From positions 62,001-126,000 of the forward strand of contig NZ_JAAAWN010000012.1 in assembly GCF_010500865.1 (NCBI RefSeq): a stretch of 64,000 bases of DNA. Reading direction: 5' to 3'. The notes below the pieces were generated by a model, which worked only from the letters and a program-made list of their open reading frames with translations, made no database searches and had not been told where the DNA came from. Shown piece after piece: positions 56,839-64,000 of this stretch. Source of the stretch: Alteromonas profundi. Lineage in GTDB: Bacteria > Pseudomonadota > Gammaproteobacteria > Enterobacterales > Alteromonadaceae. The translations under genes were made by a program, and so were the position numbers. Numbering within the stretch: the first letter of the stretch is position 1; the number at the start of each line of letters is the position of its first letter.

Positions 56839-58809
56839 GTGAACGATACTCAAAATAACTCACCGCTCAATAAACCTGTTTTTTTGACCTCATCCCTTGT
56901 CATTGTGTGCCTGCTTATTTTTGCTGCAGCCGCGCCCACCACAGCTGATGCACTTTTCAAATCCATGCAAAGTGCAATAGTGACCAACGGTAGCTGGTTT
57001 TACGTACTCACAGTTGCCATTGTGCTGCTGTTTGTGGTGTATCTTGGCATGTCGCGATACGGGGAAATAAAGCTTGGCCCCGATCACGCAACGCCCGAAT
57101 TTTCGTTTAAAACCTGGCTTTCAATGCTGTTCGCTGCGGGTATGGGTATTGGTTTAATGTTTTTTGGGGTTTCAGAGCCCCTAATGCACTTTCTGGCGCC
57201 CCCTACCGCTGAAGCGCAAAGCGTAGATGCCGTAAGAGAAGCTATGAAAACCACCTTTTTCCACTGGGGGGTTCATGCTTGGGCAATATACGCGGTAGTA
57301 GCACTTATATTAGGTTATTTTGCCTATCGTCAGAATTTACCGCTTACCTTACGATCTGCCCTCTACCCGCTTATTGGAGATCGAATCTATGGTTGGCCGG
57401 GACACATCGTAGATATATTCGCAGTTACTTCTACTGTTTTTGGTGTATCCACATCACTGGGATTAGGTGCCTCGCAAGTTAACGCTGGTTTTAACTACTT
57501 ATTCGGAATGCCCTCTAGCGTAACCATGCAAATACTCATCATGGCTGGTATTGTGGGGTTAGCTGTTATTTCAGTAGCCACAGGCCTTGATAAAGGCATA
57601 CGTATTTTGTCTGAAACCAACATGGTTTTGGCAATTCTATTGCTGCTGCTCGTGCTTATACTCGGCCCTACCGTATTTCTGTTACAAGCCTATATGCAAA
57701 ACACAGGTGCATATCTCTCAGATATCGTACGCAATACATTCAACTTATTCGCTTATGAAAAAACCGATTGGATTGGTGGTTGGACTATTTTCTATTGGGG
57801 CTGGTGGCTTGCATGGGCGCCGTTTGTTGGCTTATTCATCGCTCGTATTTCTTATGGCCGTACTATTCGTGAATTTGTAATGGGCGTGTTGCTTATACCG
57901 TCAGCCTTTACCCTTTTCTGGATGACAGTTTTTGGTAACGGTGCTATTGAACAAGTAGTGGTACAAGGCAAAGATGCCATCATTCAAATGGTGAACGAAG
58001 ATACCGCGGTAGCCCTGTTCGTCTTCTTAGAGCAATTCCCGTTCTCCTCGGTACTTAGCTTTATTGCCGTATTGATGGTGGTGGTCTTCTTTGTTACTTC
58101 ATGCGACTCAGGGGCTATGGTTGTAGACATGCTATGTTCGCGAGGTCGAAACGACACGCCACTATGGCAGCGGGTATACTGGGCTGTGGGCGTAGGCGTT
58201 GTAAGTGCAGTGCTACTATATGCAGGGGGCCTAGGTGCGCTACAAACCATGACAATAGCCTCGGCATTGCCTTTTGCCATTGTATTGCTTATAGCCATTG
58301 CAGGGTTATTAAAAGCACTTAGAATAGAATCGTATAAGCGTGAAAGCTTACAAGTGCTAACTGGCACACCGCTACATAGCGATGTTGATAAAAACTGGAA
58401 AGGTCGTTTAGAGAATATCGTTACGTTCCCAGATGAAGCTGCAGTACGCCGCTTTGTTAACAAAACTGTGAACAGCGCCATGGTTGAAGTGGGCGATGAA
58501 TTTAAGGCACAACAATTTGATGTAGCAATTGAAGACACTGCAGAAGCATTGATGCTAACGGTTTCAATGGGTAATGACCCCGAATTTGTTTACTCGGTAT
58601 ACATTACTGCCACCGAACAGCCAGAATTTGGCCCATCTGATACGCCTAAGGTAGACGAAAGCGAAAAGCCCACGTACTATCGCGCAGAAGTGCACTTAAG
58701 TGAAGGTGGGCAAAACTATGACATCATGGGTTGGTCTAAAATTTCTGTAATCAACGATGTGATTGACCAGTTCCATAAACATCAGCACTTTATACATTTG
58801 CTTAAGTAA
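56839..58809 (+). CDS. BCCT family betaine/choline/carnitine transporter (BetT-like)
   Basis: A secondary transporter of quaternary amines with about 12 membrane segments and 656 residues. Family signatures are GMGIGLMFFGVSEPLMHF and the Trp-rich segment starting at W315 (WTIFYWGWWLAWAPFVG), followed by RISYGRTIREFVMGVL. A cytoplasmic C-terminal domain of about 150 residues resembles that of long BetT-type choline transporters, where it senses osmotic state. The start is GTG at 56839. A marR gene follows within 30 bp and is probably co-transcribed. The substrate is inferred as choline or a betaine. Confidence 0.93.
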   Translation: MNDTQNNSPLNKPVFLTSSLVIVCLLIFAAAAPTTADALFKSMQSAIVTNGSWFYVLTVAIVLLFVVYLGMSRYGEIKLGPDHATPEFSFKTWLSMLFAAGMGIGLMFFGVSEPLMHFLAPPTAEAQSVDAVREAMKTTFFHWGVHAWAIYAVVALILGYFAYRQNLPLTLRSALYPLIGDRIYGWPGHIVDIFAVTSTVFGVSTSLGLGASQVNAGFNYLFGMPSSVTMQILIMAGIVGLAVISVATGLDKGIRILSETNMVLAILLLLLVLILGPTVFLLQAYMQNTGAYLSDIVRNTFNLFAYEKTDWIGGWTIFYWGWWLAWAPFVGLFIARISYGRTIREFVMGVLLIPSAFTLFWMTVFGNGAIEQVVVQGKDAIIQMVNEDTAVALFVFLEQFPFSSVLSFIAVLMVVVFFVTSCDSGAMVVDMLCSRGRNDTPLWQRVYWAVGVGVVSAVLLYAGGLGALQTMTIASALPFAIVLLIAIAGLLKALRIESYKRESLQVLTGTPLHSDVDKNWKGRLENIVTFPDEAAVRRFVNKTVNSAMVEVGDEFKAQQFDVAIEDTAEALMLTVSMGNDPEFVYSVYITATEQPEFGPSDTPKVDESEKPTYYRAEVHLSEGGQNYDIMGWSKISVINDVIDQFHKHQHFIHLLK

Positions 58810-58838
58810 CGATTGGTTACTAGTTCGTTGGAAGAAGA

Positions 58839-59318
58839 ATGCGAAAAGAAGAAGAGTTGTTAGTAGCACTACGGCGTATTATTCGCGCCGTAGATTTACG
58901 CAGCAAGCAATTAAGTAAACATGTGGGGCTAACTGGCCCACAGTTGTTGGTGATGCAGAACATACAAGAGCGCCCTGGCATCATGGTGCGTGAAATTGCA
59001 GATTCCATTAACTTAAGTCCTGCGACTATCACCAATATCCTTGATAGGCTAGAAGCAAGAGATTTAGCAACGCGGATACGCAGTACCCAAGATAAACGTA
59101 AGGTAGGCGTGTTTCTTACCGAACGGGGTAAAGCGGCAGTGGTAGACGCCCCTCGCCCGCTGCAAGAACACTTTGTTGATCGCTTCGCGCAGCTTAAAGA
59201 GTGGGAACAAAGTCAGATGGTTGCAACGGTGCAGCGTATAGCCACCATGATGGATGCAGAAGATATTGATGCGTCACCATTCTTAGAGCTTGGTAGCATT
59301 ACAGAAAAAAATCTTTAA
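58839..59318 (+). CDS. MarR family transcriptional regulator
   Basis: A 159-residue winged-helix regulator. The recognition region reads INLSPATITNILDRLEARDLATRIRS, followed by the wing TQDKRKVGVFLTERGKA. N- and C-terminal helices would form the dimer interface. It lies 29 bp after the BCCT gene on the same strand, so a role in controlling that operon, or the divergent receptor, in response to the transported compound is a reasonable inference. No autoregulatory site was identified directly upstream. Confidence 0.93.
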   Translation: MRKEEELLVALRRIIRAVDLRSKQLSKHVGLTGPQLLVMQNIQERPGIMVREIADSINLSPATITNILDRLEARDLATRIRSTQDKRKVGVFLTERGKAAVVDAPRPLQEHFVDRFAQLKEWEQSQMVATVQRIATMMDAEDIDASPFLELGSITEKNL

Positions 59319-59348
59319 TTAGACACTCTTTTTGCGTACCCGTAAAAC

Positions 59349-59374
59349 AAAAAAGCCAGCATGCTGGCTTTTTT
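59349..59374. terminator. Bidirectional terminator between marR and rnfH
   Basis: A palindromic stem (GCCAGC-AT-GCTGGC) is flanked by six As and six Ts, 30 bp after the marR stop and 70 bp beyond the rnfH stop on the opposite strand. It can serve both convergent units. Confidence 0.85.
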
Positions 59375-59441
59375 AGTTAAGGGATAATGCCTATAAAAGC
59401 GTGGCTATTTGCTTTTTCCGGTTGCATTGAGATTGGCGATG

Positions 59442-59843
59442 CTACTTCGGATTTGCCGTGTCCTTTTCTGTTTCAAGGGTCTGTTTATCCCCTTTAGTTT
59501 CTTTGGCTTTAAGCGGGTTCACCCTGCCGCCTGTCACTTTATCGGCACGCCCTTCTTCTTTGGCTTTCTCGGCGCGACGTTTACGAATTTCTTTGGGGTC
59601 GGCGATGAGTGGTCGATAAATTTCAATACGATCGCCCTCTTTTACTGTGTCACGCAGCTTTACCACCCGACTCCAGATTCCTACCTTGCTATTGGCTAAG
59701 TCGATATCGGGAAATTGCTGCAATATACCTGACGTATTGATAACGTCTTCTACAGAAGCCCCAGGTTTAATGGCTAACTCTATTAGTGCTTGCTGCGTAG
59801 GTAGCGCATAGGCCACTTCACAATTTATTAAGTCATCACTCAT
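59442..59843 (-). CDS. rnfH: RnfH family ubiquitin-like protein with extended basic tail
   Basis: A small beta-grasp protein of 133 residues, found with ratA in most gammaproteobacteria. The first ~95 residues match the family ([60 protein letters not shown]). The last ~35 residues are a Lys/Glu/Thr-rich, probably disordered tail, longer than usual. Function is uncertain. Its ATG overlaps the ratA stop (ATGA), so they form an operon. Confidence 0.92.
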   Translation of the reverse strand: MSDDLINCEVAYALPTQQALIELAIKPGASVEDVINTSGILQQFPDIDLANSKVGIWSRVVKLRDTVKEGDRIEIYRPLIADPKEIRKRRAEKAKEEGRADKVTGGRVNPLKAKETKGDKQTLETEKDTANPK

Positions 59844-60271
59844 GCGTAAACTCTTTTTGCCCGCTCGGTAAAGGCTTGCACCATATTCGTAGCCAAACTG
59901 TTAAACACTTTACCAAACGCCAGTTCAGCCAATTTACTACTAAATTCAAAGTCTAAACGTAGTTCAATTTTACACGCTTCTTCAGACAACGCTAAAAACG
60001 TCCAACCGCCCGAAAGTGAACGAAATGGACCGTCGACAAGGTGCATATCAATGCGTTTCCCCTGCTCAAGCATATTATGGGTAGTAAACCATTGCTTAAT
60101 ACCCGCTTTGGCCACAAGCAACGAAGCTTTCATATTATTCTCTGAAGCCTCTAACACCTTACTGTCGCTGCAACCTGGTAAAAATTGTGGATACGCAGCC
60201 ACGTCGTTCACCAATTCGAACATCGCCTCTGCGCTGTGTGCCACCAAAGCACTGCGTTGAATACTCGGCAT
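59840..60271 (-). CDS. ratA: RatA / Coq10-like START-domain protein
   Basis: A 143-residue polyketide-cyclase/START-fold protein. Homologues are Coq10-like ubiquinone-binding proteins, and E. coli RatA has been reported as a toxin blocking 70S assembly. The ATG at 60271, with GGAA upstream, gives the canonical start [21 protein letters not shown]; a longer open frame reaching 60448 is an extension into the promoter region shared with smp[18 protein letters not shown] and [15 protein letters not shown] segments are diagnostic. Divergent from smpB, as usual. Confidence 0.93.
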   Translation of the reverse strand: MPSIQRSALVAHSAEAMFELVNDVAAYPQFLPGCSDSKVLEASENNMKASLLVAKAGIKQWFTTHNMLEQGKRIDMHLVDGPFRSLSGGWTFLALSEEACKIELRLDFEFSSKLAELAFGKVFNSLATNMVQAFTERAKRVYA

Positions 60272-60469
60272 ATATTCCACTACTTCAAAATTAAAAGCGG
60301 CATTGTAGCACAGAATTTTCGCCCCGCTCACCTTCGCTTTTGCGGTTTTGGCCCCATATTGGCTTGTGTATGAGTTTAATATTAACTTACAAAAACCGTT
60401 ACGCTCGAAGTGCCAAAATTTCCTTCGCTTGTACAGACATTCTTTCACACAATCAGTATACTAGCGCTT

Positions 60470-60949
60470 ATGAAAAAGAATAAAGCCAACAAAAATACCA
60501 CCGGAAACATCGCGCAAAATAAAAAAGCGCGTCATGACTATTTCCTCGAAGACAAGTTTGAAGCAGGCGTTGCCCTTCAAGGCTGGGAAATTAAGAGTAT
60601 CCGTGCAGGTAAAGTAAACATTACCGATGCCTACATTATCATTCAAAATGCAGAAGCCTACTTGGTAGGGTGTAGAATAAGCCCGTTAAACCAAGCGTCA
60701 ACCCATGTCGTTGCTGAGCCAGAACGAGCCAGAAAGCTACTGTTGAAAAAGCGTGAACTAGACCGCTTAATGGGCGCCCGTGACAGGCAGGGTTACTCCA
60801 TTGTAGCCACGTCTATGTATTGGAAGAAATGCTGGGTAAAACTAGAAATACACCTTGCTAAAGGTAAACACGAGCGTGATAAACGAGACTCGTTAAAAGA
60901 TAAAGACTGGCAACGCCAGAAAGAAAGAATGATGAAGCACAGCGTTTAG
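60470..60949 (+). CDS. smpB: SsrA-binding protein SmpB
   Basis: Partner of tmRNA in trans-translation; it places tmRNA in the stalled ribosomal A site. From the ATG at 60470 the protein has 159 residues, the usual length (an in-frame ATG at 60410 lies upstream of the promoter-like TATACT and is rejected). Motifs: NKKARHDYFLEDKFEAGVAL, QGWEIKSIRAGKVNITDAY and the C-terminal Lys/Arg-rich tail KHERDKRDSLKDKDW. The tmRNA gene lies 1.4 kb downstream. Confidence 0.97.
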   Translation: MKKNKANKNTTGNIAQNKKARHDYFLEDKFEAGVALQGWEIKSIRAGKVNITDAYIIIQNAEAYLVGCRISPLNQASTHVVAEPERARKLLLKKRELDRLMGARDRQGYSIVATSMYWKKCWVKLEIHLAKGKHERDKRDSLKDKDWQRQKERMMKHSV

Positions 60950-61004
60950 CGCTGTGCCCATTACACCGGTTACCCTTGGCTCAAGCGGTAACAAGTGATT
61001 AGCC

Positions 61005-62261
61005 TTATATAGTCGAATTTTCCCGATGGCGTTTGTTAGCCGCAACGTCTCGCTTAGTCATTGCCTTACGATGCATTAAATCGAGCAACAAACTCCACAA
61101 AGGTGATGGATTTCTAAGGGTTGTTAAGTTGTTACCTAAACGTCGCAGCTGACGTCTTACCATGGCCATGTTCGCCAAACTTGCTAATGATTTATCGCGC
61201 CAAGTGCAGTCAGGAATAACACCAGAGTAACTCCATTCTTGCTGCCATTTTTTCGCTAAATCTGGGGTGAAGGCTAACGCACTTGCAAGACCCACGAGTT
61301 CACACCCCTGCCCAATAACCTTTTCAGCCACTGATGCGCGTTTAATGCCTCCGGTAGTCATCAACGGGATATCCGTTTTACTTTCCAAAGTTTGTGCAAA
61401 TTCTAAAAAATAAGCTTCGCGGGCCAAGGTGGTATTGTCGCGCGTTTGCCCTTGCATGGCAGGTGCTTCATAGCTTCCACCAGACAACTCTACCACATCG
61501 ACACCTAAGGCTTCTAAGCGGTTAACCACCTCGCAAGCATCATCAAAACTAAACCCGTTTTTCTGGAAATCAGCAGAATTCAACTTCACCATTACGATAA
61601 AATTTTTCGGACAAACCGCACGAACCTGGCTAACGATATTAATCAACAATCGGGCGCGGTTAATAAGAGAACCGCCCCACTCATCTTGACGTTGATTAGT
61701 AAGCGGCGACAAAAACTGAGTGAGTAGATACCCATGTGCAGCGTGTATTTCTACCCCGTCGAACCCGGCTTTTTCTGCCTGCTTCGCAGTTTGAACAAAA
61801 CGCTGACACACTTCATGAATATCTGCGCAGGTCATTTCCCGGGGTTGAGCAAAAAGTTTTGAATGCTTGCCCATATCAAGGGGAACGGCAGAAGGTGCAA
61901 TAGCTTTACCCTGCATGTTCTTAAACACCTGGCGCCCAGGATGATTAATTTGCATAACTGCGAGTGCCCCGTTGGACTTAATAATTTTAGCCCAGCGTTC
62001 AAACGCTTCTAAAGGCGTTTCTTTTTCGAGCGCAACGCCGCCAGGGCCGGTCATCGCCTCTCTATCTACCATTACGTTACCGGTAATTACCATACCTAAA
62101 TTACCGTGAGCCCAGTAGCGATATAGTGTATAAAGCGCACTACCTGGCAAATTACCTGCACTAGACATGTTTTCTTCCATAGCAGATTTTACCAAACGGT
62201 TACGCACGGAAACGCCACAGGGCAATGTGTATGGTGTATATATTTTGGAATTTACAGACAT
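61005..62261 (-). CDS. NADH:flavin oxidoreductase, Old Yellow Enzyme family
   Basis: A TIM-barrel FMN oxidoreductase of 418 residues if the ATG at 62261 is used (MSVNSKIYTPYTLPCG); an upstream ATG at 62324 would add 21 residues and reach toward the ssrA promoter. Signatures: NRLVKSAMEE, INHPGRQ, GFDGVEIHAAHGYLLTQFLSP, NQRQDEWGGSL and LMTTGGIKR. It resembles the N-terminal half of 2,4-dienoyl-CoA reductase but lacks the Fe-S and second flavin domains, so it is a short OYE-type ene-reductase. The substrate is unknown. It is inserted between smpB and ssrA, on the opposite strand to both. Confidence 0.9.
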   Translation of the reverse strand: MSVNSKIYTPYTLPCGVSVRNRLVKSAMEENMSSAGNLPGSALYTLYRYWAHGNLGMVITGNVMVDREAMTGPGGVALEKETPLEAFERWAKIIKSNGALAVMQINHPGRQVFKNMQGKAIAPSAVPLDMGKHSKLFAQPREMTCADIHEVCQRFVQTAKQAEKAGFDGVEIHAAHGYLLTQFLSPLTNQRQDEWGGSLINRARLLINIVSQVRAVCPKNFIVMVKLNSADFQKNGFSFDDACEVVNRLEALGVDVVELSGGSYEAPAMQGQTRDNTTLAREAYFLEFAQTLESKTDIPLMTTGGIKRASVAEKVIGQGCELVGLASALAFTPDLAKKWQQEWSYSGVIPDCTWRDKSLASLANMAMVRRQLRRLGNNLTTLRNPSPLWSLLLDLMHRKAMTKRDVAANKRHRENSTI

Positions 62262-62350
62262 TGGCACTTCAAAGGAAATTCTAAGCCCCGATACTGTAAA
62301 GGTTCTTGACGATAAATGCATCATTTGAAAGTGATTTTATAAAAGAAACG

Positions 62351-62378
62351 TTTAACACACTAACAGTTATGCTATAAT
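62351..62378 (+). promoter_or_regulatory. Promoter of ssrA
   Basis: A perfect -10 TATAAT at 62373-62378 lies 14 bp before the first base of tmRNA. The -35 is weak (TTTAAC at 62351-62356, 16-bp spacing). Confidence 0.7.
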
Positions 62379-62392
62379 GCAATTTCACACTC

Positions 62393-62750
62393 GGGGCTGA
62401 TTAGGATTCGACAGGATCTAGGAAGCCGGAGGTGCATGCAGAGGTGCGGCTGGCCTCTTAAAAAAGCCGCAATTAAATAGTCGCAAACGACGAAAACTAC
62501 GCACTAGCCGCTTAATAACCGGTATAGGCCCTTCCACCACAGCTTAGTTTGCTAGCGTGGATTCGGAAGGTCATATAAGCAAACTAGCGAGGGAAACTCT
62601 CCTGAGGTTGAACCGCGAAACAGTATCAGGACAGCTACTAGGAACCCTGTTTGTCGGGGTCCGAAGTAGTTAAAGAAAAGACAAACTAAGCATGTAGTAC
62701 CAAAGGTAGACATTTTCTGGACGCGGGTTCAAATCCCGCCAGCTCCACCA
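62393..62750 (+). ncRNA. ssrA: Transfer-messenger RNA (tmRNA)
   Basis: One-piece tmRNA of about 358 nt that rescues stalled ribosomes with SmpB. It begins GGGGCTGATTAGGATTCGAC and ends GGTTCAAATCCCGCC-AGCTCCACCA, forming the tRNA-Ala-like domain with an encoded CCA. The resume codon GCA at 62483 opens the tag reading frame, which ends at tandem TAA codons at 62513-62518. The tag is ANDENYALAA, identical to that of E. coli. Its 3' end is used as an integration site by the downstream element. Confidence 0.98.
62715..62750 (+). other. Candidate left attachment site (attL) at the 3' end of ssrA
   Basis: The T-arm and acceptor end of tmRNA (from about GACGCGGGTTC to CCACCA) lie less than 100 bp upstream of an integrase gene oriented away from ssrA, the standard layout of ssrA-integrated islands. 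The exact crossover core cannot be fixed, because the matching direct repeat (attR) would lie beyond base 64000. Confidence 0.55.
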
Positions 62751-62756
62751 ATTCAG

Positions 62757-62798
62757 AGGTGCAAATCGTTTTAAAACAATGATTTGCACCTTTTTTGT
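62757..62798 (+). terminator. Rho-independent terminator after ssrA
   Basis: A perfect 11-bp stem (AGGTGCAAATC / GATTTGCACCT) with an AT-rich loop is followed by TTTTTTGTTTG, directly after the tmRNA CCA end. It stops ssrA transcripts before the integrase gene. Since it lies past the CCA end, it may have been brought in by the island. Confidence 0.9.
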
Positions 62799-62816
62799 TT
62801 GTGTTGCTACAACGGT

Positions 62817-62842
62817 GTGTCACGATTTGGTGTCACGAAATG
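62817..62842 (+). repeat. Near-perfect tandem 13-mers before the integrase gene
   Basis: GTGTCACGATTTG (62817-62829) and GTGTCACGAAATG (62830-62842) are adjacent direct repeats with 11 of 13 bases shared; the second runs into the integrase ATG at 62840. They are candidates for integrase arm-type or regulator binding sites near attL. Confidence 0.6.
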
Positions 62843-64000
62843 AAAAACCGTTATCTACATAAGAACAGATTTGGTGTTTACTGTTTGCGCTTTAGTATAT
62901 TGGCAAAAGCAAAGCAGGGACATCTTCAACTTCAATTCTCATTAAAAACCAAAGAATACGCTCTCGCATTCGAACGCTACTGTGCAGTTATGCCCTCGGC
63001 GAGCTCCATACTGACAAAATTTAGAATTAATAAACATATGAATGACTCAGAAATCACTCAACTTAAAGACACTCTAAAAGAAATGATAGAGAGGGTTGTA
63101 GAAGCGAAAACCGATCCCTCGATTGTGAAGTGGATGGCCCCCATCAGACAGCGAAGATTGGACAATAAAGTCGACGATGTATTCAAATCTACTGAACAAC
63201 TTGAAGAAAAGGTTCAACGGTTAGAGCGCGAATTGCGTCTTTCTAAAGACAAAGAGAATACTTTGCTCTCAGCTCTAGCCACAGGGGCTTCGGCAACTCC
63301 TAGCTCAACTCCTAAGTCAACCAACTCCCGCTCTCTCGGTGAGCTTATAGACAGCTATTACACATACAAAGAGAGTACTTGGGGCGATAGAACGGCAAAG
63401 CAAGCATTGTCGAACTTTACCCGATTTGCGGAGATAGTCGGTTTCGAAACAATGTCGACATCTTTGGATAGCAGAGCAATAGAGCGTTATTTTAACACTC
63501 TTAAATCATTACCTAAGAATATTGGTAGAGAACGATTTAAAGTCAATCTAGAAAAGGCCGATGAGATTTCAGCTTGGTGGGCGAATGCAGCCAAGCGTTC
63601 AACTGGAACCCCCCTCTCAAGTGGAGGGCTTGAGAAGCACTTTTCAGACATAAGGGGATTCCTTGCATGGTTGCATGAGCGACACTTTGTCGATTTGGAC
63701 TACTCAAAGCATCTCAAAGTTGCTGTATCAAAGGGTAACAAGGTTAAAGAAACTCGCGGCATGTATGAATCACTTCACATAAAGAAGATTTTTGAAAGTT
63801 ACATTTATACAGATGAAAAGCGTTTTCGAGAGGCGCCAAAAAGCTTCCACTTTTGGGCCCCTCTCATTGCGACACATTCGGGGATGCGCATATCGGAAAT
63901 CGCCTGCCTCGAAGTTCAGGACATAGATACTGTTGAAGGCGTACTCGTGTTTTCAGTTAATGATATCTGGAAAACATCTGACCTCAAAGATGGGGGAGTA
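62840..64000 (+). CDS. Tyrosine-recombinase integrase of an ssrA-linked genomic island (partial, C-terminus off the window)
   Basis: An open frame of 387 codons runs from ATG 62840 to the window edge. The N-terminal ~45 residues (YLHKNRFGVYCLRF) look like the short N-terminal domain of phage-type integrases. A coiled-coil-prone, charged stretch follows (about 113-140), then a Ser/Pro/Thr-rich linker. The core-binding domain runs from about 165 (SLGELIDSYYTYKES) to about 310. The catalytic domain begins with ATHSGMRISEIACLEV, which contains the first catalytic Arg. The remaining catalytic residues lie outside. It points away from ssrA, so it is probably the integrase that mobilised the island whose cargo lies to the right. 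Confidence 0.9.
   Translation, partial: MKNRYLHKNRFGVYCLRFSILAKAKQGHLQLQFSLKTKEYALAFERYCAVMPSASSILTKFRINKHMNDSEITQLKDTLKEMIERVVEAKTDPSIVKWMAPIRQRRLDNKVDDVFKSTEQLEEKVQRLERELRLSKDKENTLLSALATGASATPSSTPKSTNSRSLGELIDSYYTYKESTWGDRTAKQALSNFTRFAEIVGFETMSTSLDSRAIERYFNTLKSLPKNIGRERFKVNLEKADEISAWWANAAKRSTGTPLSSGGLEKHFSDIRGFLAWLHERHFVDLDYSKHLKVAVSKGNKVKETRGMYESLHIKKIFESYIYTDEKRFREAPKSFHFWAPLIATHSGMRISEIACLEVQDIDTVEGVLVFSVNDIWKTSDLKDGGV

Noticed and set aside
57984..58538. 184-codon open frame antisense to the BCCT transporter gene
   Set aside because: The sense frame has conserved BCCT membrane segments; the antisense product is compositionally biased with no ribosome-binding site.
60272..60448. N-terminal extension of ratA up to 60448
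   Set aside because: The extra residues match nothing in the family and overlap the divergent smpB promoter; the ATG at 60271 has a ribosome-binding site and the canonical N-terminus.
62700..62750. A separate tRNA-Ala gene
   Set aside because: The T-arm and acceptor sequence belong to the tRNA-like domain of tmRNA; no D- or anticodon arm is adjacent.

Overview
The window is a chromosomal segment of a gammaproteobacterium. It most resembles the Alteromonadaceae (Alteromonas / Paraglaciecola type). The grounds are the enterobacteria-like gene order in the leuS-to-lipA and N-degron blocks, a monomeric isocitrate dehydrogenase, a large TonB-dependent receptor, RoxA and YdiJ homologues, and moderate GC. 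This is judged from gene content and protein similarity read by eye; no database search was possible. Almost all of the window is core chromosome with few gaps. Only the last ~1.2 kb, beyond the tmRNA gene, looks accessory.

Layout: (1) 1-2387: ftsH, cut by the window edge inside its HEAGH zinc motif, then rlmE and the divergent yhbY. (2) 2486-5803: an SDR dehydrogenase and a Lon-like AAA protease, then a 517-bp gap. (3) 6321-19317: a long codirectional block leuS-lptE-holA-nadD-rsfS-rlmH-mrdA-rodA-rlpA-dacA-ybeD-lipB-lipA. It joins LPS assembly, DNA clamp loading, NAD synthesis, ribosome silencing and methylation, the elongasome wall machinery and lipoate synthesis. (4) 19417-25113: ansA, a DUF2797 protein, a nitroreductase, a small orphan gene, sppA, sprT (apparently starting at AUC) and yfbV. 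(5) 25480-31401: trxB, then aat-bpt-infA facing clpA-clpS, with cspD; this gathers the bacterial N-degron pathway in one place. (6) 31854-38431: icd (monomeric), rluE, mnmA-hflD-purB. (7) 38499-44465: a membrane-anchored class III cyclase with an altered active site, a RoxA-type hydroxylase, a GNAT protein and YdiJ. (8) 44838-51660: a small membrane protein, a two-subunit Tat-exported molybdenum hydroxylase, and ppsA with its divergent regulator ppsR. (9) 51742-59318: a TPR-sulfotransferase, a TonB-dependent receptor, a BCCT transporter and a MarR regulator. (10) 59442-62750: rnfH-ratA, smpB, an Old Yellow Enzyme homologue and ssrA (tmRNA). (11) 62751-64000: a terminator, near-perfect tandem 13-mers and the 5' part of a tyrosine recombinase gene. 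This is the left end of a genomic island integrated at the 3' end of ssrA; its cargo lies beyond the window.

No complete undescribed defence or mobile system is visible. The signals most worth following are the ssrA island boundary, the AUC start of sprT under a hairpin, the 15-bp inverted repeat in front of the TonB receptor, and the cyclase lacking its transition-state arginine.
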